Assembly: GCF_017591425.1 (NCBI RefSeq)
Contig: NW_024466307.1
Coordinates: 2,788,001 to 2,852,000 of the forward strand
Direction of reading: 5' to 3'
From: Ochotona curzoniae
Lineage: Eukaryota; Chordata; Mammalia; Lagomorpha; Ochotonidae
DNA length: 64,000 nucleotides
In this document: piece after piece, positions 42,591 through 53,800 of the stretch
Numbering within the stretch: position 1 is the stretch's first letter
Layout: every line of letters begins with the position of its first letter
Translations under genes and position numbers: made by a program
The notes under the pieces: model-generated
Database searches by the model: none
What the model saw: only the letters and a program-made list of their open reading frames with translations
Told to the model about the DNA's origin: nothing

Positions 42591-43789
42591 TGAAGCAGGG
42601 TGTTTGGCAGGGAGCAGCCACAGCCAGGGCTGAAGGATGAAACCTGTCTTCCAGAGGGCTCCTTGGTTGAACATTTTCCTTTGTTCTCCTCAACCTTTCT
42701 GCAGTCTTGGAGATTATTGATTATTTTTTCCTGGAAATCCGACATAGCTCATGATCTGACGTCACTCCCTATTTGTGTATCCTTTAGTAGAAGTGTTTCT
42801 CTGTGCTGCTGCTCTTTGCTCCTCGCCTAGTTAACACTGCTTCCCAGCCTCATCCATTTCCTGCAACTGCATCTCTGGCATGTAATACTGACTCACCCAG
42901 ACCAGGTCGTAGCCTTGTACAACTCCAGGGAATGCCACTGTCATCCCAGTCTGTAAAAATACAGCACATACCTGCACTGTTGGCATACTGAGACACTGGT
43001 CTTGACTTTCCGCTTGACTTTTCACCCAAGTATTTTTGCACATCAAATCTCTCTGGATGTTCCACTGTCACCTCTAATTCGGATGTGAAAAGTCATCAAT
43101 ACACTTCAAACCTTCAATCCTGAACCCCAGGTCATGTCCCATTCCTAGCATTTGCAGTCTCCTGCCTGAGCAAGTTGGGGAGCTGCCTCAGCAGATGCTG
43201 GCTGCAAGGGACTGAGGGTGTGGAAAAGATGCCTGCCGAGATATGTGGGGTGGTGTGATCTGTGCTGATACAGTCAGAGGTCAGAACCAGGATGGCAGAG
43301 TCAGGGGTCCAGTCCAAGGTGTGAAGAAGGAATCTTTGAGGGCTATGAGGCAATGGATGGGTGCTAAAGATCTCAGGAAAAGGTGGAAACCAGGTGTCAG
43401 GCTGGGGGTGAAAAGGTTTGGGAGGCCACTCAGGGTCCTCCTTGAAATGGCGTTTGTCCCTGCCCATTGCCTTCGTCATCCCAGAATCCCACTGCCTAGG
43501 AGCATCTGCCTTCTTTTGGATTTCCTGGTTTCTAAGCCCACTCTTTCTCCTCATTATGCTAATTATCTGAATTCTCTGTTTTGATAATCCAATTGTCTAA
43601 TCCTGAAATAGAAAAAGAAAAAAAGAGAAAGGGGAGCTGCTCTGTGATTGAGGGGTAGCATGTTTTTCCACTGTGGACTTTCTTTGTGCTTTTTCAGCAG
43701 TGTTTGTAGGAAAAGATCTCTCAGACATCCCAGATAGATTTCCAAAAGGGGAAATCAGGTGACTGTTGGCAGTCAGGACACTGCTTGCA
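42591..43789. other. non-repeat sequence
   Basis: A 140-codon minus-strand frame (43132-43554) has low-complexity Pro/His/Thr composition and no family signature. No repeat was recognised with confidence. Confidence 0.35.
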
Positions 43790-44035
43790 ACACCCACCTC
43801 TGCTGTCAGAGTCCTGGAGCAAGGCCTGGCTTCTCTATTCCTGGTTCCAGCCTGCGAGGCAGCAGGGGATGACCCCAGCACTTGAGTTCCTGCCACCATG
43901 TTGGAGTCCTGGATAGCACTGTAGATTGCTGTTTGGGCCTGACCTAGCCCTGGCTGTCTCAGGCATTTAAAGAGTAGGGCAGACAATGGAAGATCTTCTC
44001 CCTGCTTCCCTATCTTTTAAATAATTTTAAAAAGT
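43790..44035 (+). mobile_element. CSINE, 5'-truncated and diverged
   Basis: 'GAGTTCCTGCCACCATGTTG', 'GGCCTGACCTAGCCCTGGCT', 'GGCATTTAAAGAGTAGGGCA' and 'GACAATGGAAGATCTTCTCC', with tail 'TTTTAAATAATTTTAAAAAG'. Confidence 0.65.
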
Positions 44036-44579
44036 GTTAAGGGGAAGGCAATTAAGTAAACAATCAAGAGATTTATTCAAAGAGAAGAATATCAGAAGAA
44101 CCAGGATCCCGAATAGGAACCAAAATAGGAGACAAAGGGCTGGTGCTAAGGAGTGTGGGGGATATGGGGTACACCCCTGCTGCCTCAGTTGGCTTTGCTT
44201 GATTATTATAAGGTACTGGGCTACCTGCAACACAGGTACTCCTAATGATGGTTAGTCTTGGAATCAGAGCTGAGGGAACATTTTGTGGGTATGTTTGGGA
44301 TACCTCTGGAAGAGCTTAGCATTTCTGCCAGGAGGCTGGTTGGAGTGGGCTACCCTTACCAACATGGATACTACCACCGAATCCATCGAGGATTCCTACA
44401 GGACAAACTGTGAAGGAAAGAATTTTCTCTCTCTGAGCATACATGTGCTTCTATTCCTAGACATCAGTGTACCTGGGGCTCAAGCATTTGGACATGAGTT
44501 TCAGCCCTATCTTCTTGGGGCTCTGAGTGGTCAGACAGTAAATGTGTGCTGTTCCTATAAGCAGCCTCTTCCCATATAC
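44036..44579. other. non-repeat sequence
   Basis: No gene or named repeat was recognised. A 211-codon plus-strand frame (44283-44918) runs through this region and the following DNA element, which argues against it being coding. Confidence 0.4.
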
Positions 44580-44695
44580 AGACACCGTGGAAGATGTGTA
44601 TTATGGAAAATTATGCATGGGTTTAAAAATGGTTTTGGACCAAAGCAAACGTATCATTTAATTCCATTTTTCCCCACAAGCGTTTTGCAGTGCCC
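44580..44695 (-). mobile_element. short palindromic-ended DNA element, copy 4
   Basis: 'CCGTGGAAGATGTGTATTAT', 'GGAAAATTATGCATGGGTTT', 'TTTTGGACCAAAGCAAACGT' and 'CATTTAATTCCATTTTTCCC' match the motif order of copies at 3735 and 35075, with the clearest agreement at the 3' side. Confidence 0.65.
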
Positions 44696-44798
44696 TTGTT
44701 GTTCATTCTCTTTGTTAGAGAGCCTTGAATCTGTGCTGCACTGTAAAACAAGCTCAACACTTGGCTTTGGGTTTTTCATGCTGCACCTTAGGCAGTTC

Positions 44799-44811
44799 CC
44801 CCCCCCCCCCC
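44799..44811 (+). repeat. C13 run
   Basis: A pure C homopolymer with flanking CACC; prone to sequencing and replication slippage. Confidence 0.9.
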
Positions 44812-45289
44812 ACCGCAGAGCACTTTCCAATGTGACTCAGGATGAGTGCTGGTGGAGGTCCTTCTGGACTCTTCTGGGGTGGGGTGCATGGAGGAAACCA
44901 GATCACCCCTGCAGGTAGGACCTTGTCCTCAACTTCCTTCTCTTCAGATCCCTGACATGCACTTTCCTGTCTTGGACAGCTGGTGGCCAAGCTGGGACCT
45001 TGGACAGTGGCCAACAGCTGAGGGTGAGCTGAGGGGAGAGTGAAGGGATCTACCTCGAAAATGGCTAAAGTTGGTCAGTAAAAAGGCTTCATTCTTCATC
45101 CTCCTTAAAGTTCAATGTTTAATCTTTCAATACTTTGGGTAGTCTCAAATTACAGCTCAAATGACCAAGAAACTGATGTTGTGATGACAAATAACATTGG
45201 AAGCAACAGGTAGTGCAATGTTACACCTGTGATGGGATTCTGGCGTAGGTGCTTATGTTCAGGTCGCTGAGAAAACACAACATGGGGGA
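44812..45289. other. non-repeat sequence
   Basis: No gene or named repeat was recognised. Confidence 0.3.
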
Positions 45290-45595
45290 CAACACTGTAG
45301 TGCAGTGAGGTAAGTCGTGACCTAGGAGGCTGGCAGCCCGTATCAGCATGGCTGCTTCGCTCTGACACACCTCCCTGTGAATGTGCCCGGGAAGACAGCA
45401 GAGGATGAGCCAAGTGCTTGGTGACCTGCCACCCCCAGAGATCTGGATGAAGTTCCAGGCTCCTGACTTGAGCCTCACCCAGTCTTGGTCACTGCAACCA
45501 TTTGTGAAGTGAACCAGTGGATGGAGGGTTGTTCTCTGTCTCTTCCTCTCTGTAAGTCTGCCTTTAAATAAATCAAATAAATACTAATAGCAGAA
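45290..45595 (+). mobile_element. CSINE, rabbit-like, diverged
   Basis: 'GTGCAGTGAGGTAAGTCGTG' (head), 'GGGAAGACAGCAGAGGATGA', 'GTGAAGTGAACCAGTGGATG' and tail 'TTTAAATAAATCAAATAAAT'. Confidence 0.8.
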
Positions 45596-46256
45596 AGAAA
45601 AGGCAGCACGGACCCAAAAAGAGTGTGCTTGCAAGGACAACTAAAGGGTCTAAGACGCTGTCATAGTTTTCATTTTGAGAACAAACTAAATTGACCAGGG
45701 CTGTTTGGAGCTGAGAAGGACTTGGAGGCAGCAGCACAGGGGTTGTCCTTCAGAGCTGCTCAGAGTGCTGCTTACAGCCCAGCAGAGCACCCAGGACACA
45801 GAAAGACAAACAGCGATTCACAGTTCAGGTAATAAGCAAGAACTGCAGTAGTTCAAGGGCTGGGCAAACAAAAAATATGCATGTGTCTGATGAGGGTTCA
45901 TAAACCTTGCTCAACGAGCCGAGGGTGGGGACTTTAAGGTCGTGGAGAAGAATGAATCCAGTACTTCAGTTTGAGCAGAACAAATATGACTTGCCAGGGC
46001 ATGGCCCACGTCTTCTGGAGGCAGCCTCACTTCTTGCCTGCTTGTTTATTCTCACACTTCCATTCTATACCACAAGGTCGTTTGAGTTCATTGTGCTGTC
46101 TCTTGTGCAGTACAATCATTTAATATACATTAGACATAGTAGACATGGACCCCAAAGAAGGTGCTTAAAATTTTTTCTTTATGTCTTTACGCTTGATTGA
46201 CAGAAGATGAGATCATCTGCTAAGTAACTGGAAAGTTGAATTTACATAGAATGTGA
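45596..46256. other. non-repeat sequence
   Basis: No gene or named repeat was recognised. Confidence 0.3.
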
Positions 46257-46617
46257 GGGAGCAGGCACTTCAGCATAACGGGTTGATTTGCTATGTGCCA
46301 TGGTGGCCTCTTCAATGGGAATACTGGTTTGATCCAGGTTGCTCTGCTTCTGATCTAGATTCCTGATAATGCGCCTGGGAGAGCAGCAGAGAATGGCCAA
46401 GTGCTTGGACCTCTGCTGCCCACGTGGGAAGCCCAGGTGGAGTTCCGGCATCCTGCTTTCAGCCAGGCCTAGGCCATGTGGGTTGTGGACATTTGGGATA
46501 TGAGCTAGCAGATGAACGCTCTCTCTCTAAATACCTATGTATTCTTTTCTCTCTCTCTTGGTTGCTCCTTTTTTTCTGTCACTCTGCCTTTCAAGTAAAT
46601 AAATAAATCTTAAAAAT
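46257..46617 (+). mobile_element. CSINE, rabbit-like head, expanded CT stretch
   Basis: Head 'GGGAGCAGGCACTTCAGCAT'. Body 'GGGAGAGCAGCAGAGAATGG' and 'CCCACGTGGGAAGCCCAGGT'. The CT-rich part is long and interrupted (46519-46580), and the tail is 'AAGTAAATAAATAAATCTTA'. Confidence 0.88.
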
Positions 46618-47718
46618 TAAAGCTGCTGTGGGCCCCACAGACAGACCAAACATGCTTTCAAAGATCCTGTTTCCGATCTCACTATTGGATTCTGTTGGCC
46701 CCATCCTACCCACCTGGCTCTTCTTTGCAGCCTGATGCCCTACGGATTTCGGGAGCCTTTATCAGAGAAGGTCCAGGTCCTATGCCAAAGGACTTGGCCT
46801 CTGAGATCAGGGGCAAAGGCTTTTCCTTATGCAAGTGTCCGTATGTCTGTGGCTCTGCCCTTCTGTGGTGGTTGCTTAAGGTGGCTGATGAATAGAATTA
46901 CTGGGGAAGATGCTGAACAGTGTAGTTCTTTCCCTCAGCCCGGGGACTCTAGGGGTGTCTGGAAGAAGCCTGAGCTTAGAGGCTGTCATCCTGCAGGTGG
47001 CTGTGGTGGGCAACTTCACCTAGGACTGGACCAGTGACCCTTAAGAAAGTGAATGCATGTCACTCACTTCCTTCAAAGCTGCCCGTTGACTTCCGTACCT
47101 CTTAGGGGCTATATCAAATCCCAAGCGTGGCACAGATAAGCCTTAGCTGCTGGCCCTGACCTACCTTGCTCTAGTCCTCAGTTTCCAAGCAGCTCCTATA
47201 ACCACTTGGGGCAATGTCAGTTCTTCCCTTCATTTCATCATTCTTAGGAAACCACCTGCAGACAGGGTTCTCTAAGCATCTTTGTCGCTGGAGCTAAGCC
47301 AGTGCCACAAGCATCCATGTGCATTGCTGTCTAAAGGAGCACATTTTGTTCACGAGGCTCCTGGCTTCTGATTGCATGAATGAATTCATTTCCCTTTTCC
47401 TTTCATTGTTCATTTCAGAGCGAGCCTTCTCGTGGAATGCAAATGTTCTTTTACACCTTTAAAGAAATACTCCGACAGAGTGTTGACATGCTTTTTAGCA
47501 CATACTTTGTGTGTGAAACAGTAAATGAAAATCACACAAATATATTTCTCATTAAAAATGCCTTTGTTGAAGATATAAGAGTTAAGGAGTTAGGGCTTAT
47601 AGACATTGCACAGTGTAGTTACACCCATGAGGAACGTTCAGGCATCCATTTGTACTTAGAGTGTATTTCCATTTGAACTTAGAACAACTTGTGCTTCAAC
47701 TTTGCTCAGAATCCAGAA
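46618..47718. other. non-repeat sequence
   Basis: No gene with family similarity. 47040-47240 may hold a decayed L2-like piece, not shown. Confidence 0.3.
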
Positions 47719-47800
47719 CAGTGTTTCTCAAGCTGTGGGTTAGGCATTGTCATCAGGAAGCCACTGGAAGTATCTGAAATATAGAGTTAGGGCCCCATTC
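47719..47800 (+). mobile_element. possible hAT/Charlie-type fragment
   Basis: 'CAGTGTTTCTCAAGCTGTGG', 'GTCATCAGGAAGCCACTGG' and 'GGGCCCCATTCTTTTTAAAG' resemble the opening of a common mammalian hAT element (cagtgtttctcaaactgtgg - cagcatcacctggga - aggccccacc). Confidence 0.45.
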
Positions 47801-48109
47801 TTTTTAAAGATTGTGTATTTTTGGACAGAACCCTCGATATGTACACACTGTGACTCTGGGTTGATAGGAGGGGCGGGTCCACATCCCTGGGCACCGGGAC
47901 GTGCAGAAGGTCGTGAGTGGTTTTTCCTTTTGTTTCTCTCCTTCCCCCAGGAACAGCAAGAAGAAATAGCCAATTTGGAGGCAATGAATTCACCTAATTT
48001 TCCCTAAACCTTGATCTTTCCATGCCTGATAAACCATGTAATTATTAGTTAAAAATTTTATTTTTAAAAAGATTGTATTTTTTATTTTATCTACTTTTAA
48101 GTTATTGTT

Positions 48110-48400
48110 TGAAATTTTTGATGAAGTTTACATAGTTGATCAGCGTTGGAAGGATTGAGGATTAGGAAAAAGTGGGTATGACCATTGTTTCAAAATTTTC
48201 TATTTGTCCTTCCTGTGTCTGGGGAAAGGGGAAAGATAATGGGAGAAGCCATACCAGCCTTTCTATTATTGCCCCAGTACCCGGGGATGGGGGCCGGCCA
48301 TCTGATATCAACTCAGGGTCCCCAACGTGGCGCATGGTTGGAGGGTTCTAGGGTTTCATTCTGACACCTTTGCAATCAACATCCCTAGAGACAGTGGCCC
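48110..48400 (+). mobile_element. LINE-1-like 3' end, copy B
   Basis: 'GATGAAGTTTACATAGTTGA', 'GGAAGGATTGAGGATTAGGA', 'GGTATGACCATTGTTTCAAA', 'CCCCAGTACCCGGGGATGGG' and 'CAGGGTCCCCAACGTGGCGC' are the same motifs, in order, as copy A at 25541. The last part (after 48340) diverges and no poly-A is left. It is older or more mutated than copy A. Confidence 0.65.
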
Positions 48401-48937
48401 AAAGTCTGCATTTTTAGTTAGTTCTGCACAGGATTCTTCGTGCCAGTCAAGTCTGATGCCCACCTGTCTAGAATTAAAATAAATGCTGTACTGCATTAAT
48501 TTAATGTCTATAATAGTCTGATTTCATAGTGTTCTCTTATTAATGAGAAAGACTTAGGTGAAGATGTATTAAATTAAGGGCTAGGTTGAATATAAGATAA
48601 AAGAACAAGATAAAAGTCTCTTTGGTATTCATTAGAATGACAGCTACTGCTAGGGTTTTATGCTCCTGTTGAAATGTCTGAGATACTTTCATAGCAAGAC
48701 AAATCTGGGGACAGTCCTGAGAATACATCTCAGCAGTCTTCTCACTGCAGTGTGACGTTTTCAGAATTTATTCTCTCCAGGAGTGGAACTTTACCCTTCT
48801 CAGAACCTTGGCAGTGTTGCTAACTTCATTAGCAGCTCTGTATCCCTGTTGGAATATCGGGACAGGTTACCTGTTACATGACATCACACCAGAGGAAAGA
48901 AAGTTTTCATAAACTTTTCTTATAGAAATCCCACTTT
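48401..48937. other. non-repeat sequence
   Basis: No gene or named repeat was recognised. Confidence 0.3.
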
Positions 48938-49270
48938 GAGGGACTGGTGCACCTAGCTTATTCACCTCCAAGTACGGCACCCTGTCTGGGCTCCCATTGT
49001 ATCCCATCTGTTGCACTTCCAATCTGGCTCCCTGCTCGTGCCCAGGATGGGAAGTGGAGGATGGTCCAAGACCTTGGGACCCTGCACCCGTGTAGGGGAC
49101 CTGAAAGAGACTCTTGGCTCCTGGCTTCAGATCTACTCAGCTCTGGCCATTGTAGCCATTTGGAGTGTGGAAACAGTGGATAGAAAATTTCTCTCTGTCT
49201 CTCCTTCTCTCTGTTAAAAAAAAAAAAAAACCTGCCTTTTCAATAAAAATAAATATATCTTTTTTTTAAA
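48938..49270 (+). mobile_element. CSINE with diverged head and A-interrupted tail
   Basis: Body 'CCAATCTGGCTCCCTGCTCG', 'GTGGAGGATGGTCCAAGACC', 'GTGTAGGGGACCTGAAAGAG'. The 3' end has an A run (49215-49229) inserted between the CT-rich part and 'CAATAAAAATAAATATATCT'. Confidence 0.85.
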
Positions 49271-49299
49271 TAAGAAAAAGAAACCACAGTTTGAGGTGT

Positions 49300-49665
49300 G
49301 TTTGACTGCTCTGGTTGTCATGACAAAATATAACAGTTTACATTACTGGAGCAGCAAACACTTATTTTCTCACGGTTTTGGAGGGCAGAGTCCATGGTCA
49401 AGGTACAGGGAAATTCCGTTTCTGGTGAGAAGTGTTCTTTTCCTGGCTTACAGGCAGCCGTCTTCTTGCTGCTTGCTCTGTGGCCGTAGCTCTGTGCCAG
49501 TCTGTGGAGAGAAAGGATCTGCTGTCCCTTCTCAAAGGAACGCCATTCTTACCAACTTAGGATCCCATCGTTACAATGATAGTCAACCACAAGTACTTCC
49601 CTGAAAGGCCCCGTGTCCCACTGCAGTCTCCTAGTGGGGGTAGGAGTTCCATACGTGAACTGGCA
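49300..49665 (-). mobile_element. MaLR-type LTR (MLT1-like), antisense
   Basis: 'TCATGACAAAATATAACAGT', 'CACTTATTTTCTCACGGTTT', 'TTGGAGGGCAGAGTCCATGG', 'CCGTTTCTGGTGAGAAGTGT', 'AACGCCATTCTTACCAACTT' and 'TCCCTGAAAGGCCCCGTGTC' follow, in order, the reverse complement of an MLT1-type LTR (tataacaaaatacc - tttatttctcacagttctgg - tgtctggtgagggcc - ctcccaaaggccccacctc). Confidence 0.65.
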
Positions 49666-50153
49666 AGGGCTGGGGCACAGAGTGCAGCCCCTGACAAGGG
49701 TATTTACTGTGCTATGAGCCCTTTTCTGTTCTCCAACTTGAGCAGCTCACAAAAGCATTGTGTGTATTTGGGCCTAGCAGTATCAGCTCTTACCGCTCCA
49801 GAGCTTTTGCAATAGAGGTTTCTGTGCAGGTTCACAGCGGATGGAGATGAAGCTTGGCAAAGCTCTTCTGCGGGTGGGCTGGAGCATTTTGAAGAGGCTT
49901 GATTTTGTGAGCCTCTCTCCCAGGTGAGAAGCTTCTCCGGGATTCCTGTGCAATAACAGGAAGTGGACTTGATCCATGGTACAAGTAACTATTGATCTGC
50001 TTTGTACAGCTTTGAATACAGTGACATTTGCTGAGTAGAATAATATCGTTGGGAGTAGTATTAGTGAGCATTTTATCTAACCGTGAAAGGGCTGGCTTTG
50101 GATTCTGACTTGTAATAAATACAGTCATATCTAGAATAGAGTTGTATGTGTTT
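49666..50153. other. non-repeat sequence
   Basis: No gene or named repeat was recognised. Confidence 0.3.
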
Positions 50154-50420
50154 TAAAGACTTATTTGAAAGGCAGAGTAACAGAAGTAGACAGAGACTCA
50201 CATTTGCTGACTCACTTCCCTCCATCTCCACCCCTCCAGGCAATAGTGGGACTGGGCCAGGCTGAAGCGGGAGGCTGGAATTCCTCCAGGTTTCCTACCT
50301 AAGCACTTAGACCACCATCCACTGCTTTCCCAGGAGAAGAGCCGGACCAGAACTACAAGAGCCAGGAGTCAAATCAGGGCTTATGTGGAGGTGGCTTAAC
50401 CTGTGACCCACATCATCGGC
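50154..50420 (-). mobile_element. CSINE, antisense, diverged
   Basis: 'AGACTTATTTGAAAGGCAGA' (tail side), 'GCTGACTCACTTCCCTCCAT', 'GGACTGGGCCAGGCTGAAGC' and head side 'GAGTCAAATCAGGGCTTATG'. Confidence 0.8.
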
Positions 50421-50424
50421 TTCT

Positions 50425-50710
50425 GTAAATGTAATTTAAATTTTCTAGGAGTCACAGTTAAAAGTTATTTTTTAAAAAGTGAAATTGTCTTAAAACTAAA
50501 TTGTATCTAACCCAAAATATTATTTCAACCTGTAACCAATAGTAAAAACATACTAATGAGAACTTTTTGTTATTTAATTTCGACATCTTTGTGCTGTAGT
50601 GCGTATTTTCTACTATAATTCGTATCAGTTCTGTCTAGGCACACGCCAGGTGCTCAACAGCACCATAATCCCAGTATGGCTAGCAGTCACCATATTGGAC
50701 AGGCCTAAAA
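50425..50710 (-). mobile_element. old hAT-like DNA transposon fossil
   Basis: 'TAATTTAAATTTTCTAGGAG', 'CTAACCCAAAATATTATTTC', 'AACCTGTAACCAATAGTAAA', 'TAATGAGAACTTTTTGTTAT', 'GCCAGGTGCTCAACAGCACC', 'GTATGGCTAGCAGTCACCAT' and 'ATTGGACAGG' match in order a widespread non-autonomous mammalian DNA element (aaattttctagtagcc - acccaatatatccaaaat - aacatgtaatcaatataa - caagtgctcaatagcc - gtggctagtggctacc - attggacagc). The family label is my recollection; strand is nominal. Confidence 0.65.
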
Positions 50711-51319
50711 CACCCATACTGGGTATAGACCCCACTGTTTTAGCACTGGAAGAGAAGTACTGGATACAGGGAGTTTCATTTTATTGTCCTGCTAAGTGTA
50801 TCCACACAGTAAAAAGTCGCTTCTGTCATGTTCCTCCCTTGAGTAGGAAGCTCTCGCAGGTACCAGGATGAGACTTCGGTCTCTCCATCGGTTGCTTCAG
50901 TCTCAGCCCTGAGTCACTCGTGTGTGTTTATTTGTGTACCTGCCAACCCGCACATGCAGGACACCCAAGCACTCTGTCTTCTGTCCCAGGACAGAAAGAC
51001 AAGGTGTATGTGCGTGAAAAGGGGCATGCTCTTCTAGTTCTTACCATCCGTGGACCCCAGGAAATACCTGCTGGAAGCGCTGGCAGCTTCCAGAAGTCTC
51101 TAATAACTTGGCTGTGGTTCTGGCTGCAGGAGCTGAAGCTTTCTCTTGGACAGGTCTGTACCTGATTTGAGCTGCTTTGTATTTCTATTCATCTACCTAG
51201 CCATGAGACGCATCAGCCTTCCTTTGCCTTTAGGAGCAAGTTTGTCTTTATTCGGCTTGTTTAGCTTTCAGTGTTCCTAGTCAGATTTTAAAATTTCAGA
51301 ATGTGATGAGGTTGATGAG
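50711..51319. other. non-repeat sequence
   Basis: No gene or named repeat was recognised. Confidence 0.3.
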
Positions 51320-51602
51320 ATGTCTCTCCAAGTAAAGAGAGCTCCCATCTACTGGTTTGTATCCTCAATAACCCCAATAGCTAAAGCTAGAGAGCTGGGC
51401 CAAGGCAAAGCTGGGGGCTAGGAGCTGGGAGCTCCACACCACAGGCATGGGTGGCAAGGACCCAACTACTTGAGCCGTCATCTGCTTCTTTCCAAAGTTT
51501 GCATTAGGGGGAAACTGGAACCAGAAGCCAGGAGCAGGAATTGAACCCAGGTATTCCGACATAGGATACAGATGTCCTGGCACTAGGCTAGTGATCCGCG
51601 TT
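51320..51602 (-). mobile_element. CSINE, antisense, older subfamily
   Basis: 'CTCCCATCTACTGGTTTGTA', 'GAGAGCTGGGCCAAGGCAAA', 'TTGCATTAGGGGGAAACTGG' and 'GAATTGAACCCAGGTATTCC', with head side 'TGTCCTGGCACTAGGCTAGT'. The tail side is largely lost. Confidence 0.78.
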
Positions 51603-51757
51603 AAGGAGACTCTTTAGAGGAGATACCACACCTGGACTCTGACCATCTGCTTCAGGAAGAAACATGGAAAATCTCATGACAGAATTGCTGCTAATTCCTG
51701 CTATTCAGCCCCTAACATGCCTTGCTCCATACAACAGGTATTCCATAAGCAATTTTG
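51603..51757. other. short spacer between SINEs
   Basis: No feature recognised. Confidence 0.3.
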
Positions 51758-52066
51758 AAAAAAGGATTTATTATATTTTTTACTCGAAAGGAAGATTTAC
51801 AGAGACAGAAATATTTCATCTGCTAGTTTACTTCCCAAACAGCTACAAGGGCTGGAGCTGAGCTGATATGAAGCCAGAAGCCAGGAGCTAGGAGCTTATT
51901 CTGGGTCTCTCACATGTGTGTAAGGTCCCAAGGACTTGGGCTGTCCTCTAATGCTTTCCCAGACCATAAGCAGGGAGCTGGAATGGAAGTGGAGAAGACG
52001 GGGCATATGGGCTGGCAGTGCTTGAAGGTGGAGAATTAGTTTATTGAGCCATGGTATCAGCTCCCA
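51758..52066 (-). mobile_element. CSINE, antisense
   Basis: 'AAAAAAGGATTTATTATATT' (tail side), 'TCATCTGCTAGTTTACTTCC', 'CCCAGACCATAAGCAGGGAG' and head side 'GAGCCATGGTATCAGCTCCC'. Confidence 0.85.
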
Positions 52067-53699
52067 TAGATGATTTCTGGATGAATACAGTATTTTTACT
52101 GTTTTCCAGATGGGTAGTCCAGTCACAATCACCATTTGTGCCTCTGGAGAATTGGGCTCCCAGAAAGGAGGGTTGTAGGCGTTGCTGGGAAACCTTGTGC
52201 TACAAGAGACAGCCCCCTGGGTAGGACTCCTGCCTTGCTGGGGGCAGTTCTCAGTGGCAGCTGTGGGCCACAGTGTGAAAGCAACAGAGCAGGAGCTCCT
52301 CAATGCATTGAAGCATCACGAGGCAAATTCCAGAACTTCTGGAGGCCAAGGGGAGCACTGTCAGGGCACTGCAGTGCTACAGGAAGAAAGTTAGTGGGTC
52401 CCTGGAGCCAGGGAGACAAGACCTGGGACATTTGATTTACAATTCCTCAGCATTTCAAGGTGATGAGCTAATGCCTACCCGCGCCCTAGAGCACTGCTTC
52501 CATCCGTAGTCTGATTTCCTCTTCCCTTCTTGACTCTTCACATACATATTAAATCATTCAACACACAATTCATACTGTGCTAAGTATTAAAGAGGTATCC
52601 AAATATGCCTTTTCTTTAAAAAGAAATTCCAACAATCATGTAGACTTTTATTACAGGATAGTAGTTGAAGAAACACTAAAAGAAGGGCGTTGTTTGATAA
52701 GAGAAGGTTCTTAGAAGGATTGCCTATAGATGACTGGCAAATACGTAATTAAAGATCTATGAACTTGTACGTTTCTATTAAAATCTAACTCCAGAGCAAA
52801 TGACTTTAAGCACCAATTTCCTCCGCAGATGAAGGCGTTCACTGAACATTGTATAATGTTTTTGTAAAATGTAAAGAAATTTTAGAAGTGTATTCCAGAA
52901 CAAGGAGACTGGTAACTCTTGAGTTCTAAGAGGAATCCAGTGTGGGTAGTAATGAACTGTTGAGCTCCTTGAACACCCAAGCCTGTCATTAACAGAAGGG
53001 CTGTTAGCTTACCCCTAAACCCCACATCCATACTCACCTGCACACACAGACACATCCGTGCTTTTTGTGATGGAAATGAGTAGTTTTTTGTTTATTTTTG
53101 GGGGTGTTTTTTTCTTTTGTTTTTAATGAGGATTGGCCTTTACTTTCTGCCAGATGCCCTGGAGCTTGACTGAGTCAGAAGTGTTTGGTGAGAATTTTCC
53201 TAAGCCATGCAAATTCATATGGATGTCAAACCTGCGTGTGGGCAGGTTTGTGCAGATGAAGTCACCAGGTACATTTTTTTCTCCCTCACCCTGGGCCAAG
53301 ATCTCCGTGTTTCTTTCCTTTAATGGTTCTTTTATCCAGTAGAGATTCTTTTTTTTTTTTTCCTGTCTCATCCTCTCACTGTAGCCCTTCCAGAACCTTG
53401 GCCAATGTTTATAAAAGTCTCAAATACTGATCTCACTGTTTCATTATATTCTAATATTTCTGATCTTTCACTTTTCCATCCTATTATTACGAGAACACAA
53501 TAAAATGTGTTTATTGCAGTGGTCCATAGCTATTTATATCTAAGTATAATAGAGGATTTCCAAACAGAAGGTTTTCTTTTCTTAAAAAAAAAAAAAATCT
53601 GAAGTTTTCTAAGAAGAAGAGAGACACTTAGCCTTAAATGAGTGGTGAAAAGATATGATAAATGAAGCCGTGGGGTTGCTGTAGTCCTGCTGTCCCTGT
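52067..53699. other. non-repeat sequence
   Basis: 52560-52700 has a weak resemblance to the old repeat seen at 32495 ('CTGTGCTAAGTATTAAAGAG'). T runs occur at 53108-53114 and 53348-53361. No gene recognised. Confidence 0.35.
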
Positions 53700-53800
53700 C
53701 CATAAGGCAGCCTTAACATCCTTGGAACTTGTGTGAGCCCCTCCCCGCAAATCTACTAACTAAAGTACTGGGGCTGGAGCCCAGTGTTGCATTTTAATCT
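53700..53800 (+). mobile_element. possible hAT/Charlie-type fragment
   Basis: 'TTGTGTGAGCCCCTCCCCGC', 'CTGGGGCTGGAGCCCAGTGT' and 'TGCATTTTAATCTCC' resemble the middle of a common mammalian hAT element (ctcaggccccacc - ctgggggtggggcccag - ctgcattttaacaagc). Confidence 0.45.

Noticed and set aside
44283..44918. 211-codon plus-strand frame, the longest in the window
   Set aside because: It crosses a copy of the 110-bp DNA element and a C13 run, has no recognisable domain and is not bounded by splice or promoter signals.
4759..49665. LTRs as evidence of an intact endogenous retrovirus
   Set aside because: The three MaLR-type LTR pieces (4759, 38831, 49300) are solitary and far apart, and no gag, pol or env-like frames lie next to them.
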